This document shows positions 52,930 through 60,553 of a DNA stretch of 64,000 nt, piece by piece. Position 1 is the stretch's first letter. Every line of letters starts with the position of its first letter. The translations under genes and the position numbers were made by a program. Location of the stretch: the IMG/VR virus record IMGVR_UViG_3300042539_001379, positions 1-64,000 of that record; one strand, 5' to 3'. The notes below the pieces were generated by a model. It ran no database searches, had not been told where the DNA came from, and saw only the letters and a list, made by a program, of their open reading frames with translations. The DNA is from a virus.

Positions 52930-52980
52930 TGATGACGGGCGGAATATTTAAAGAGGGTCGAGCGTCAAGTCCTCTATGTA
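52930..52980 (-). promoter_or_regulatory. H-type pseudoknot in the queD leader, preQ1-riboswitch-like
   Basis: Just after the predicted start site the RNA reads AGAGG ... CCCTCT (P1, 5 bp). A TGACG inside the loop can pair with CGTCA downstream (P2, 5 bp), making an H-type pseudoknot. PreQ1-I riboswitches have the same P1 (AGAGG / CCCUCU) and fold. The linker after P1 is longer (about 14 nt) and not a clean A-run, so the class is uncertain. Confidence 0.4.
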
Positions 52981-52984
52981 TTAT

Positions 52985-53011
52985 GTTATAAGTTATTATT
53001 TAACTTGTCAA
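52985..53011 (-). promoter_or_regulatory. Sigma70-type promoter for queD
   Basis: Minus strand TTGACA, 15-nt spacer, TATAAC (or TAACAT at 17 nt). Start expected near the first bases of the pseudoknot leader. Confidence 0.6.
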
Positions 53012-53015
53012 TAGG

Positions 53016-53327
53016 TTAGGATATTTTTTTAACATCTTCTTTGATAACTTTAAGTTCTTGAATTATTTCATTCAAAATTTCTACTTCGGTGTTCCTGTGG
53101 TTTAATAAATCTTTTATTAATTTAATAGTTAAATACCACCAGAAACATGATAAAATTAAACCAGAAAAAATGATTATGTATATAAAAGTGTTATCTGTTA
53201 AAAAATTCCATCCTAATAGAACTATGAAAATAGAAATAACTACGAACCCACTAAGTCTGAGCCATAAAATTTGATTTTCATTAATTTTTTTAATTTTGCT
53301 TCTATATTGTTGTAATTTGTTTGCCAT
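53016..53327 (-). CDS. Two-TM membrane protein with cytoplasmic coiled coil
   Basis: 103 aa. Two hydrophobic helices (about residues 22-42 and 48-70), then a charged coiled coil (LIKDLLNHRNTEVEILNEIIQELKVIKEDVKK). Its ribosome site AAGGAA lies inside the 3' arm of the clpP terminator hairpin. Function unknown. Confidence 0.7.
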   Translation of the reverse strand: MANKLQQYRSKIKKINENQILWLRLSGFVVISIFIVLLGWNFLTDNTFIYIIIFSGLILSCFWWYLTIKLIKDLLNHRNTEVEILNEIIQELKVIKEDVKKIS

Positions 53328-53333
53328 AAAAAA

Positions 53334-53365
53334 GTTCCTTGAGTAAGATATTTACTCAAAGAACC
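53334..53365 (-). terminator. Terminator after clpP overlapping the next ribosome site
   Basis: Stem GGTTCTTTGAGTAA / TTACTCAAGGAAC with one mismatch-type bulge, followed by six T and then the next gene's ATG. The 3' arm contains AAGGAA, so folding would hide that ribosome site. Confidence 0.75.
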
Positions 53366-53388
53366 TTTAAAAATAACATAGAAGTTAA

Positions 53389-53973
53389 TTATCTATGTTG
53401 AACTATATGATCACACAAGCCATACTTTAACGATTCTTCTGCGCTCATAAAGGTATCTCGGTCCATATCTCTTTCAAAATCATTATAAGTTTTTCCAGCA
53501 GAATTATGCTTTACATACAGCATAGTTAATCTAGTTTTCCAAAACATGATTTCTTTGTAACTAATTTCAATGTCCGACGCCATGCCTCTTGCACCTCCGC
53601 TGGGTTGATGAATCATATGTCTGGAATTAGGCAACATATATCTTTTTCCCGGAGTGCCTGCCTGCGCTAAAAAACTTCCCATGCTACAAGCCTGCCCCAT
53701 AACATAAGTAGAAACATCGGGTTTAACAAATTGCATTACGTCGTAAATGGCCATTCCTGCTGTGATTACTCCACCTGGACTGTTAATATAAAAATTAATA
53801 TCCTTTTCGCTGTCCTGGCTTTCTAAGTGCAATATCTGTGCTACTACAAGATTTGCACTGACATCGTCTACTGGACCATTTAGGAAAACGATTCTTTCAT
53901 TGAGTAATCTACTGTAGATATCAAATGCTCTTTCACCTTGTCCTGTTTTTTCAATTACCATTGGTACTAACAT
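53389..53973 (-). CDS. clpP: ClpP serine protease
   Basis: 194 aa, a full ClpP. Ser-His-Asp triad at S97 (GQACSMGSF), H122 ([10 protein letters not shown]) and D171 ([10 protein letters not shown]), with INSPGG at 64-69. The phage also encodes ClpA (27730-30006) with a docking-type loop, so it can assemble its own ClpAP, or mix with host subunits. No N-terminal propeptide is evident. AAGGAAA ribosome site. Confidence 0.95.
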   Translation of the reverse strand: MLVPMVIEKTGQGERAFDIYSRLLNERIVFLNGPVDDVSANLVVAQILHLESQDSEKDINFYINSPGGVITAGMAIYDVMQFVKPDVSTYVMGQACSMGSFLAQAGTPGKRYMLPNSRHMIHQPSGGARGMASDIEISYKEIMFWKTRLTMLYVKHNSAGKTYNDFERDMDRDTFMSAEESLKYGLCDHIVQHR

Positions 53974-53982
53974 ATATTTCCT

Positions 53983-54330
53983 TTAAGTTATAACTGATTG
54001 CGTAGTTTGCCTATCGCTGTAAATTTTATGTCCTTTTTCTCGAATAAGATCTGCGGTAAACTGCGGGTGTTCTTCCCACTGCCGACGCCAAAATTCTTCG
54101 TCGAGGCTAGGATCGCAATCAATAGCATAAATCTCATAACGCCGCTGTGTGTTAACTCTTGCACGAAGAATTAAATTATGAACAATTGAATCTAAAGGAT
54201 TTCTTGTTCTGGATTGTTCTTTAAGTAATCTGATTAGATTTTCTTTATCCCAGTGTTCGTATTTAGAAATGGGAATAATAGACTCGATGCCATTACAGTC
54301 CCAACTGAAAATAAATGCGTTTTTTGTCAT
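53983..54330 (-). CDS. Uncharacterised small protein
   Basis: 115 aa. It begins FIFSWDCNGIESIIPISKYEHWD, then a helical segment DSIVHNLILRARVNTQRRYEIYAIDCDPSLDEEFWRRQW and a tail DLIREKGHKIYSDR. Ordered alpha/beta, no known domain. It follows the gene at 54330 with an overlap of one base. Probably early. Confidence 0.7.
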   Translation of the reverse strand: MTKNAFIFSWDCNGIESIIPISKYEHWDKENLIRLLKEQSRTRNPLDSIVHNLILRARVNTQRRYEIYAIDCDPSLDEEFWRRQWEEHPQFTADLIREKGHKIYSDRQTTQSVIT

Positions 54331-54593
54331 TATTGATCAGATGTTTTAATTGTTTCGAGCAGGCTCTGTTTTTCTTTTTTATACTTTTGATAATTTTCTT
54401 TAGTCTGTTCCCAAACAAACCATTTTAATGCATAAGAAAATACTACCAGCAGTGGTATTGCTGATAGAAGTGTCCGCATAATACCTTCAAATTGAGTGCT
54501 TAAAACAACAAAAAACATAGAAAAAATAAACATCTTTTGCCATGTTTCCCACTTTCGCCATTGCCAACGAATAAAACCAAAAAAGTTTTTCAT
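54330..54593 (-). CDS. Small membrane protein
   Basis: 87 aa. Basic Trp-rich N-terminus (IRWQWRKWETWQK), two close hydrophobic helices (MFIFSMFFVVLSTQF and MRTLLSAIPLLVVFSYALKW), and a Lys/Gln-rich cytosolic tail. Position in the small early gene chain. Unknown function. Confidence 0.7.
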   Translation of the reverse strand: MKNFFGFIRWQWRKWETWQKMFIFSMFFVVLSTQFEGIMRTLLSAIPLLVVFSYALKWFVWEQTKENYQKYKKEKQSLLETIKTSDQ

Positions 54594-55009
54594 CCGTAAT
54601 CCTTATTAAGATCAACTTTGGTCAGCCCTGCTACAACTTGAAAGTGATCCCATGCTTTTTTAGCAGCAGGATTCTTTTCTAGTTCACGGCTAGGTAACAC
54701 CGTTTCCAACCAAATTTCCGGCCTACGAGGCACTCCGGCACCAAAATATCTAGGCTGATGAAGTTTGCCGTCGTTGTATAACATACAGGCCAGTGCCCTT
54801 AGTTCCCCTTCTTTGTCATCTGGGATCTCATTCCATTCTGGATGACTCCACATTCCGCCGTGATGATATCCCGACCAGATACCTTCCCATTCTTGGTCGT
54901 CGTTAGGGTTAAATCGAGTTCTGGCAATAATTATTAGCACATCTTCATAGTCTACTTCTCCTAGGAAGATATCTTTAATACATCTGCTAAAACTAAGTCC
55001 GATCTTCAT
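54590..55009 (-). CDS. Uncharacterised small protein
   Basis: 139 aa. It begins MKIGLSFSRCIKDIFLGEVDYEDVLIIIARTRF, then an aromatic stretch GIWSGYHHGGMWSHPEW, and LRALACMLYNDGKLHQPRYFG. The mix of alpha/beta with a conserved-looking motif suggests an enzyme-sized domain, but no family was recognised. It overlaps its neighbours by 4 and 17 nt. Confidence 0.7.
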   Translation of the reverse strand: MKIGLSFSRCIKDIFLGEVDYEDVLIIIARTRFNPNDDQEWEGIWSGYHHGGMWSHPEWNEIPDDKEGELRALACMLYNDGKLHQPRYFGAGVPRRPEIWLETVLPSRELEKNPAAKKAWDHFQVVAGLTKVDLNKDYG

Positions 55010-55232
55010 TTTTTACTCCGAAATGTTTTTCTATCGCTTGAATAGAGTGAACACAATTATATTCGAATCCATCAATAAAATCAACCTTTAGACGATAGGT
55101 GGAAAGAATATCTGTAACTTCAAGTAGTATTAGTTTAGCATATCGTTCAGTATCAAAATACCAAATTGGTTCACCATCAACAATTCGCTCTTCCCAACAT
55201 TGATCTTCTAGTCTACGTAAATGCTTGTTCAT
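54993..55232 (-). CDS. MNER-family small protein (divergent)
   Basis: 79 aa ending IEKHFGVKNEDRT, like three neighbours that end in a helix around HFGVKE. The middle (YFDTERYAKLILLEVTDIL) also matches the family pattern. It is one member of the tandem paralogue set at 54.9-56.6 kb. Function unknown. Confidence 0.6.
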   Translation of the reverse strand: MNKHLRRLEDQCWEERIVDGEPIWYFDTERYAKLILLEVTDILSTYRLKVDFIDGFEYNCVHSIQAIEKHFGVKNEDRT

Positions 55233-55474
55233 GGTTCGATCTCAAATGTTTGTTTAATATTTTTAACACAAGCACCGATTGCGCTATTATATGCGCTAGC
55301 ATGAGTTCCTACCATACCTACTGCGTTCAAGGAACACGCACCTACACATTTTTCAATAAGCATTTTAGCAAATGTATCAAAGACCTCTTCGCCTACAACA
55401 TACAACCCATCACTGCGCTGGTTCATCTTTGTCATACCGGCACTGATGGCGAGTTCTTTAATTCGTTCGTTCAT
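55229..55474 (-). CDS. MNER-family small protein
   Basis: 81 aa beginning MNERIKELAISAGM. A central FDTFAKMLIEKCVGAC and a C-terminal helix AIGACVKNIKQTFEIEP follow the shared plan: MNE(R/Q)IKxL, then FA(E/K)-LIVxxC, then a final helix. A paralogue of the genes at 55650 and 56071; linked by 4-nt overlaps. Confidence 0.65.
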   Translation of the reverse strand: MNERIKELAISAGMTKMNQRSDGLYVVGEEVFDTFAKMLIEKCVGACSLNAVGMVGTHASAYNSAIGACVKNIKQTFEIEP

Positions 55475-55653
55475 TTTAATTTACTCCTGAACTTTATGAC
55501 CTTTCCAACTATAAATGCGATTGCCAGACAAGGCGGCACAAATATCCACTGATACCAACGACCAGGTTTGTTTTTGTTTGGTAGATTATAGAAGAACCAC
55601 CAAACACTAACAACTGTCCATAAGATAAGAAATAAAATAAAATACAAAATCAT
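55471..55653 (-). CDS. Small one- or two-TM membrane protein
   Basis: 60 aa: hydrophobic N-terminus (ILYFILFLILWTVVSVWWFFYNL), then NKNKPGRWYQWIFVPPCLAIAFIVGKV, a second hydrophobic helix. It interrupts the MNER set with 4-nt overlaps both sides. Unknown function. Confidence 0.6.
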   Translation of the reverse strand: MILYFILFLILWTVVSVWWFFYNLPNKNKPGRWYQWIFVPPCLAIAFIVGKVIKFRSKLK

Positions 55654-55868
55654 TCTTTAACTCTGTAAAAATGTTCTGCAATCTTTTCATCGGCTGTGAG
55701 CAAAGGACCACATAGTTCTAAAGGAGTATTACGATACACCTCAGTTACAACCGTCCTACATTCCTCTACAATCAACTCGGCGAACTTTTCTAACACTTCT
55801 GGATCACAGTTTTGATTGTTATAGCCTATCCGAGCCTTCCACCAAAGTCCGTTAATTCGTTCGTTCAT
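55650..55868 (-). CDS. MNER-family small protein
   Basis: 72 aa beginning MNERINGLWWKARIGYNN, with LEKFAELIVEECRTVV and a last helix ADEKIAEHFYRVKE. Paralogous to the 81-aa and 101-aa members next to it. Tight ATGA overlaps with neighbours. Confidence 0.65.
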   Translation of the reverse strand: MNERINGLWWKARIGYNNQNCDPEVLEKFAELIVEECRTVVTEVYRNTPLELCGPLLTADEKIAEHFYRVKE

Positions 55869-56074
55869 TCTTCGTGTCCTAATGTTGCAGGAGCGTGATC
55901 CAATACTGAGTTGAGATGGAAATACGCATCTTCATCAGTTATTGTAACAGATAGGTCACTATGTTGTAAATCATAATCTACAAAATTATGTTCGTCATCG
56001 TAGACACGGAACATATATCCGTTAAGTGTTCTTATCAAAACACCATTTACACCGTTGGCTGACTTTGGTTTCAT
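55865..56074 (-). CDS. Uncharacterised small protein
   Basis: 69 aa. It has a beta-rich start (GVNGVLIRTLNGYMFRVYDDEHNFVDYDLQHSDLSVTI) and an acidic helical end. Fully overlapped by 4 nt on both sides with MNER genes. No domain recognised. Confidence 0.6.
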   Translation of the reverse strand: MKPKSANGVNGVLIRTLNGYMFRVYDDEHNFVDYDLQHSDLSVTITDEDAYFHLNSVLDHAPATLGHEE

Positions 56075-56376
56075 TCTTTAACTCCGAAATGTTCTTTAAT
56101 CTTGTCACGACTAAACTTAATTGCGCCGTTCCACGCCTTGAATGTGCTTGCCGAAGGTCCCCATACGTCTTTGTTATTATCGGTCCCTATGCCGCCAGCA
56201 AAACATTTTTCCATGCTATCAACACATTCCCGCACAATCAACTCAGCAAACTTCTTGGCGCTGCGTTCACCATCCCAGTACACCGTCGAAGGATTCCCGC
56301 CACGCATAGGATCATCTGCTGAGTATTCCCTGATCATATGTGCTTGTTCGTATAGTTCCTTGAGACGTTCATTCAT
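56071..56376 (-). CDS. MNER-family small protein (longest member)
   Basis: 101 aa from the ATG at 56376, giving the family start MNERLKELYEQAHMIREY; a reading from 56427 adds an unrelated hydrophobic stretch without a family match. Core KKFAELIVRECVDSM, then a linker and KIKEHFGVKE. Paralogous to the neighbours. Confidence 0.65.
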   Translation of the reverse strand: MNERLKELYEQAHMIREYSADDPMRGGNPSTVYWDGERSAKKFAELIVRECVDSMEKCFAGGIGTDNNKDVWGPSASTFKAWNGAIKFSRDKIKEHFGVKE

Positions 56377-56377
56377 T

Positions 56378-56572
56378 TTATGAATCCCGACAATTACAAT
56401 CACCAGTACCGAAACAAGGTTCTCCACAATGTGGGCAACCTATAGGACGATGTGGATCTAACTCATTTAGCACTTTATAGTACTCTGCTGTTCCAACTGG
56501 ACCTCCACAGTACATAGCGATTGCGCAATGTGAATATCCTTTATCCAACAGTTTCTTAATTTGTTCGTTCAT
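56378..56572 (-). CDS. MNEQ-type small Cys-rich protein
   Basis: 64 aa. It begins MNEQIKKLLDKGYSHCAIAMYCGG like the MNER family, then ends in a metal-binding tail: IGCPHCGEPCFGTGDCNCRDS (six Cys, one His). So this member has swapped the usual C-terminal helix for a zinc knuckle. Unknown function. Confidence 0.6.
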   Translation of the reverse strand: MNEQIKKLLDKGYSHCAIAMYCGGPVGTAEYYKVLNELDPHRPIGCPHCGEPCFGTGDCNCRDS

Positions 56573-56895
56573 TCTTCTGTCTTCAACTTCTTCTTCAATT
56601 GCTTGATCTCAGCCTTGAGGTTGCGGTTCTCATAGTCTGCCCAACCAGCACGATCTTGCATCTCTTTCATCTGCTTGGCGAAGTCACGATCACTGGGCGT
56701 AACATCTTCTTCTGGAATAATGAAGAACTTGCCCTGATCCCAGTCAAATCCAGGATAAACGGTTTTTACTTTGACGAATGGCGTACCACCAACGGTAGAG
56801 TATGGCAGTTTAATTTGGATCACTACTTCTGCATCTTCGTGGTATGGATTAAGATCGTAGCGTTCAACTAGTCGTTTAAGTTCACTTAATTTCAT
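56569..56895 (-). CDS. Uncharacterised protein with C-terminal coiled coil
   Basis: 108 aa from the ATG at 56895 (MKLSELKRLVERYDLNPYHEDAEV); the longer reading upstream runs through the neighbour and was rejected. Then beta segment VVIQIKLPYSTVGGTPFVKVKTVYPG and a coiled coil RDFAKQMKEMQDRAG... KAEIKQLKKKLK. Unknown function. Confidence 0.65.
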   Translation of the reverse strand: MKLSELKRLVERYDLNPYHEDAEVVIQIKLPYSTVGGTPFVKVKTVYPGFDWDQGKFFIIPEEDVTPSDRDFAKQMKEMQDRAGWADYENRNLKAEIKQLKKKLKTEE

Positions 56896-57313
56896 TTTGA
56901 GTTTTTCTTGCCTGATATTCGGCTTCGTGCTCGTCACAGAGAGTTCGTATCCAACCCCCTTCACGGCTCTTTCCGGGCTTACCACATTCTTCGCAGGAAT
57001 TACCTGCCCAAGCCTCTGCCATACGGACCATACCGCCAATTACATCGTCCCCGCCGTCGTAATAAAATCTCAGTCCACCAAATTTTTCTTTAATTTGAGC
57101 AACTACGACTTGTTCACAACCTTCACCACGGCCGTACTTTTCCTTTTGTTGTTGTTTCCAATCAATGTGATGTTGAATATGTCGGCACAGAGTTTCGATA
57201 ATTGGCCACCAGCCTGAACCAATTGCAATCCCACCGTAGGGATTTGCAAACATTTTAGGATAGGTCTCCATCATCTTTTTTTCGAAGATATCATATTCAT
57301 TTTCGTTATACAT
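56882..57313 (-). CDS. Uncharacterised protein with zinc-binding C-terminus
   Basis: 143 aa from the ATG at 57313 (MYNENEYDIFEKKMMETYPKMF). It contains ANPYGGIAIGSGWWPIIETLCRHIQHHIDW, a KEKFGGLRFYYDGGDD turn, and a zinc-binding CEECGKPGK...TLCDEH. The combination suggests a regulator or nucleic-acid protein; no family named. Confidence 0.7.
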   Translation of the reverse strand: MYNENEYDIFEKKMMETYPKMFANPYGGIAIGSGWWPIIETLCRHIQHHIDWKQQQKEKYGRGEGCEQVVVAQIKEKFGGLRFYYDGGDDVIGGMVRMAEAWAGNSCEECGKPGKSREGGWIRTLCDEHEAEYQARKTQNEIK

Positions 57314-57560
57314 CTTGTTTATCCTGTTCGTGTTGTTTGACCATTCGATACAACGGTTCCATTTTTTCTTGAAACACAGATGGTGCCTTTTCGGCTGCTT
57401 GTTGTAAGTCCCACTCACTGGGAAAATGACGAAGGATACTATTTGCTTCTCTTCGTAAATATTTTGGTACACGAGGGTAGACTGATGGTTTGTAAGCAAC
57501 ACTCTCTAAAAACCTTTTAGCCCACATTACAGCACGATATCTTTCGTCGGGTAAAGTCAT
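57306..57560 (-). CDS. BPSL0761-like small protein
   Basis: 84 aa beginning MTLPDERYRAVMWAKRFLESV, with RVPKYLRREANSILRHFPSEWDL and a charged helical tail. The PDERYRAV / R-x-A-x-x-L-x-HFP plan is that of the small BPSL0761-type protein family seen in bacteria and phages. Function unknown. Confidence 0.7.
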   Translation of the reverse strand: MTLPDERYRAVMWAKRFLESVAYKPSVYPRVPKYLRREANSILRHFPSEWDLQQAAEKAPSVFQEKMEPLYRMVKQHEQDKQDV

Positions 57561-57561
57561 T

Positions 57562-58137
57562 TCAGCAATCTTCCGATTTGATCAATTGAGATTCTTTCCA
57601 TTCCTTGGCACGAGCCAAGGCTCCTTCTGGATCCTTTTCATAGTGGTCAATTGCAGCCTTAAGTGCTTCTTCAACAAACTTATTAAAGGTCATATCTTTT
57701 TCATGAGCCATTTTCATGTACTTCAGTAGTTCTTCATCTGTAAAATCTAAAGGAATACTAACGCGAGTATCATAGTCTTCACCTGATTTGATAGCAAGCG
57801 CCTTGTCCATCCAATCATCATCGACATCAAGATCAATGTACTTTACATCGTCCCAGGCAACATGATCCATTTCATTGGCATTTTTATTGTATGCATCAAC
57901 AAAATTTGGATTGATTCGACGATATGCCCGATTATGTTTGTAATCGCATGCCTCTACCATATAGACCACTTGAGTATCAGTGTCAAATATAATATTGAAA
58001 GTATAACCGTCGTGGTCACCATTCCATGCACTGAGGCAATAGCATCTGGCGTCGTTGCCAAATACTTCACTGTAATATTGATCACCTTCGGTAATACGGT
58101 AATCAACAACTTCCATCCACTGTTTAAGATTAATCAT
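57562..58137 (-). CDS. Uncharacterised protein with ribbon-helix-helix-like C-terminus
   Basis: 191 aa. The N-terminal domain has WMEVVDYRITEGDQYYSEVFG, DARCYCLSAWNGDHDGYTFNIIFD and YMVEACDYKHNRAYRRINP. The C-terminal part (TRVSIPLDFTDEELLKYMKMAHEKDMTFNKFVEEALKAAID) has a strand-helix-helix plan like RHH DNA-binding proteins. It may be an early regulator. No close family named. Confidence 0.7.
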   Translation of the reverse strand: MINLKQWMEVVDYRITEGDQYYSEVFGNDARCYCLSAWNGDHDGYTFNIIFDTDTQVVYMVEACDYKHNRAYRRINPNFVDAYNKNANEMDHVAWDDVKYIDLDVDDDWMDKALAIKSGEDYDTRVSIPLDFTDEELLKYMKMAHEKDMTFNKFVEEALKAAIDHYEKDPEGALARAKEWKESQLIKSEDC

Positions 58138-58592
58138 TTTTGTTCCTTTGTAAGTTCGACAATGAGATTGAGATGATCCATAGCCTTTTTAACGGCTTCA
58201 TTAGATTGTAGCATCTTTGCTTCCTCTTGTAAAGCCTTTATGCCTGCTTGAGCAACGTCATAGGCACTGTCAATTTTTAGAGAATACATTTCATCACCAA
58301 ATGCTTTTTTTAGATTATCCCATGCCTGCCTTTGTTCGAGGGTAAGGGGCGTTTTCTTAGGTTTCATTTCACTGGCTTTGACAATAGATCTGCACATAGC
58401 ATCATGTGCTACCCGACTAGCAGCAATAAGACTAGCATAGTCTGGATTGATATTGAATACTCGGCTAGATCCTCCGGGGTAGCACATAACAAGATGATTT
58501 CCCTTGGGAAAACTATCTAAATAGTCGCTGTCATACTCGGCTACGGGTACATACCTTCGTCCCTTTTTTTCATAGTAAATCTTCTTGGTCAT
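58134..58592 (-). CDS. Uncharacterised small protein
   Basis: 152 aa. It starts IYYEKKGRRYVPVAEYDSDYLDSFPKGNHLVMCYPGGSSRV, then a helical region SLIAASRVAHDAMCRSIVKAS and a long helical C-terminus with coiled-coil character (GIKALQEEAKMLQSNEAVKKAMDHLN). GGAG ribosome site. Unknown. Confidence 0.65.
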   Translation of the reverse strand: MTKKIYYEKKGRRYVPVAEYDSDYLDSFPKGNHLVMCYPGGSSRVFNINPDYASLIAASRVAHDAMCRSIVKASEMKPKKTPLTLEQRQAWDNLKKAFGDEMYSLKIDSAYDVAQAGIKALQEEAKMLQSNEAVKKAMDHLNLIVELTKEQK

Positions 58593-58866
58593 TTTTTACT
58601 CCATTACTGTGTCTGTCATTGGGTGCATCGATGTCTTGAAAAAGACGTTTTTCTTGCTGAGTAAGTTTATCCTTATGAATCTTTCGAGGGTTTCCACACA
58701 AGAAACAACCCGGGTTACCACAATCCATAGCATGTTTTTTATGCAGTTTATGTGGGTCCTTAACTGGTGCACCATGTTCTTTGGCAATTTTAGCCTGGCG
58801 TTTTACAGCAACTTCATCACGATGCCTGCGTTTGGAATTTTTAAGTTTTTCATCCTCTCGGTTCAT
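58570..58866 (-). CDS. Small basic zinc-binding protein
   Basis: 98 aa, strongly basic N-terminus (KNSKRRHRDEVAVKRQAKIAK) and a zinc-type motif ACGNP-like: MDCGNPGCFLCGNPRK (three Cys with a nearby His pair HKLHKKH). Acidic tail. It overlaps the 152-aa gene by 23 nt. Nucleic-acid binding is likely. Confidence 0.65.
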   Translation of the reverse strand: MNREDEKLKNSKRRHRDEVAVKRQAKIAKEHGAPVKDPHKLHKKHAMDCGNPGCFLCGNPRKIHKDKLTQQEKRLFQDIDAPNDRHSNGVKNDQEDLL

Positions 58867-58877
58867 TTTAACTCCGA

Positions 58878-59075
58878 TTATAGATATACACGTTCAAAAA
58901 ACACCCCATGCTCTGGACACTGTCTTTCAATTTGAAGGTGCAAAACCAAGTGTGTATCTTTAAGTACATAGTGTACAATGATACGTTCGTAGGGAGAACG
59001 CTTGCCATACTTTTCTGCTACAGCAGATGCCAGCATTAATTGTTGGCTTCGGGTGGGTTGATAACTAGTATTCAT
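58878..59075 (-). CDS. Small protein, unknown
   Basis: 65 aa. SQQLMLASAVAEKYGKRSPYERIIVHYVLKDTHL then RQCPEHGVFFERVYL. An alpha helix followed by two strands; one Cys-Pro-Glu-His motif. No family recognised. Confidence 0.55.
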   Translation of the reverse strand: MNTSYQPTRSQQLMLASAVAEKYGKRSPYERIIVHYVLKDTHLVLHLQIERQCPEHGVFFERVYL

Positions 59076-59080
59076 AAATG

Positions 59081-59281
59081 TTAGATAAACTGTGACCCAA
59101 ATTTCTGTACAAAAGCCCTAAGTTCTTGTGCTTCTTTAGGATTAGCCTCTATCCAGGACTTTGCTCCTGTGGGATCAAACTGATAAGTCGTCCAAAATTT
59201 AGCAAACTTACTAGCCATAGGATGGTCTAATTGCATCAATGCTTCGGGTGCAGGAAGTACTTTTTCTGTAGATTTATTCAT
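59081..59281 (-). CDS. Small protein, unknown
   Basis: 66 aa from the ATG at 59281 (MNKSTEKVLPAPEALMQLDH). An upstream in-frame TTG would add 11 residues but has no ribosome site. Upstream at 59321-59289 is a 10-residue reading (MKLVQFNKTP) with an AAGG site that could be a leader. The remainder contains FWTTYQFDPTGAKSWIEANPKEAQELRAFVQK. Function unknown. Confidence 0.5.
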   Translation of the reverse strand: MNKSTEKVLPAPEALMQLDHPMASKFAKFWTTYQFDPTGAKSWIEANPKEAQELRAFVQKFGSQFI

Positions 59282-59336
59282 GATTTGATCAGGGAGTTTT
59301 GTTAAATTGCACAAGTTTCATTTTATACCTTAGTGG

Positions 59337-60524
59337 CTATTTGAAAACCTTAAGGATAACAATGTCTTCATTGACACGGCCATTCAGTGCAGTTTCAGTA
59401 GTTTTGACACTCTTGCTAAACCAAGTTTCAAACCGTTTTTGCGTATTTTGTTCCTTGAACTCTTTGATCTGTTCCGGGGGCTTGCGCAAAGTCTTTTGAA
59501 TACTTTTAGTGGTAAAGTCCGTGATAGTTGTTCCTTTTACACCAAATCCGTTACTGCTATTAGCAATGTAGTAGCCTAGTTTTCTAGTTTTTACATTGTA
59601 AACAACAACACCTTGTGCCCTAACAATTTGAGCAGGAGGGGTGCTTACAATACCCAACTTGTCGTCCTTAATACAAAATTTGAGTTTCTTGACCAAATCT
59701 TCAACTGGCTTAACTTTCTTAGCACGAGGCTTCTTTAGCACTTTTTGCTCTGCGGCGATCTGATCGCAAGCAGACATAATGCTTTCGTAAAATTCAATCA
59801 ACTTACGAACGTGTTTTCTGGGGTGATGCTTATAAGCCTCTCGAAGTTGGTCATCGGCATTACCACTGGCCAGTTCTTGAAGTTCGTCATGACCGAATTG
59901 GAAAAAACTTTTGATGTATCGTGCATGAGCAGCCTTGGCTCCTTTGCCTCTCAAAAGATTAATAATTTTGAAAGATTTAGGGTCAAAGTTTTCTGGATCA
60001 AGAATAAAACTGTCAATAGCAACGTCAAGTTCTTCACACATGGTGCCGGCGGCTTCTCGAAGACGGTCTTGAATAGTTACAACAGGAGTCGCTACTTTTT
60101 CAACCTTGACTGTCTCTTCAGGATCAATATCGTTTTTGCCATCAGTTAACACACGAGAAATTTCTGCACCAAGCCAGGTAGCAGTATCTCTGCCGTTGTT
60201 AAATCCGGGATGAACATTGGGCATGCCTTTGTTGAGGCAGGCAGCAACTGCACCTATGGTAATTTGGCAACGCCAATCTTTAGTTTTCTTGAACTGTTCG
60301 ATAACAGTCTTGGAATATCCATTTCTAGCCATCCAATTAATAACTTGAGGCTTGAGATCCTTACCATTATGGTTAAGGTTATAATATCCCATTGCACTTC
60401 TAAAGTATGCAGTAAATTTTTCTCCAGACCAATTTTCTGCATCGTCCCACTTTGGGCTATGATCTCGTTTGCTAGATTGAAGGGCCTGATGGGCTTTGAT
60501 TCGTTTGGCAGTAGAAGTAGCCAT
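59337..60524 (-). CDS. Large uncharacterised early protein
   Basis: 395 aa, basic, no family recognised. The N-terminal third reads as a helical domain (PKWDDAENWSGEKFTAYFRSAMGYYNLN, VINWMARNGYSKTVIEQFKK). The middle is helical and charged, with IKSFFQFGHDELQELASGNADD and a basic linker. The C-terminal third is beta-rich (VVVYNVKTRKLGYYIANSSNGFGVKGTTITDF). It is driven by the perfect promoter just upstream, so it is expressed early and strongly. Confidence 0.8.
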   Translation of the reverse strand: MATSTAKRIKAHQALQSSKRDHSPKWDDAENWSGEKFTAYFRSAMGYYNLNHNGKDLKPQVINWMARNGYSKTVIEQFKKTKDWRCQITIGAVAACLNKGMPNVHPGFNNGRDTATWLGAEISRVLTDGKNDIDPEETVKVEKVATPVVTIQDRLREAAGTMCEELDVAIDSFILDPENFDPKSFKIINLLRGKGAKAAHARYIKSFFQFGHDELQELASGNADDQLREAYKHHPRKHVRKLIEFYESIMSACDQIAAEQKVLKKPRAKKVKPVEDLVKKLKFCIKDDKLGIVSTPPAQIVRAQGVVVYNVKTRKLGYYIANSSNGFGVKGTTITDFTTKSIQKTLRKPPEQIKEFKEQNTQKRFETWFSKSVKTTETALNGRVNEDIVILKVFK

Positions 60525-60553
60525 AATTGCTCCTGAACATTGACTGTTTCAAT

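Noticed and set aside
56569-57039. 156-aa and 206-aa long readings at 56569-57039 and 56882-57502
   Set aside because: The extra N-terminal parts overlap neighbouring genes in other frames and lack ribosome sites; shorter ATG starts at 56895 and 57313 fit.
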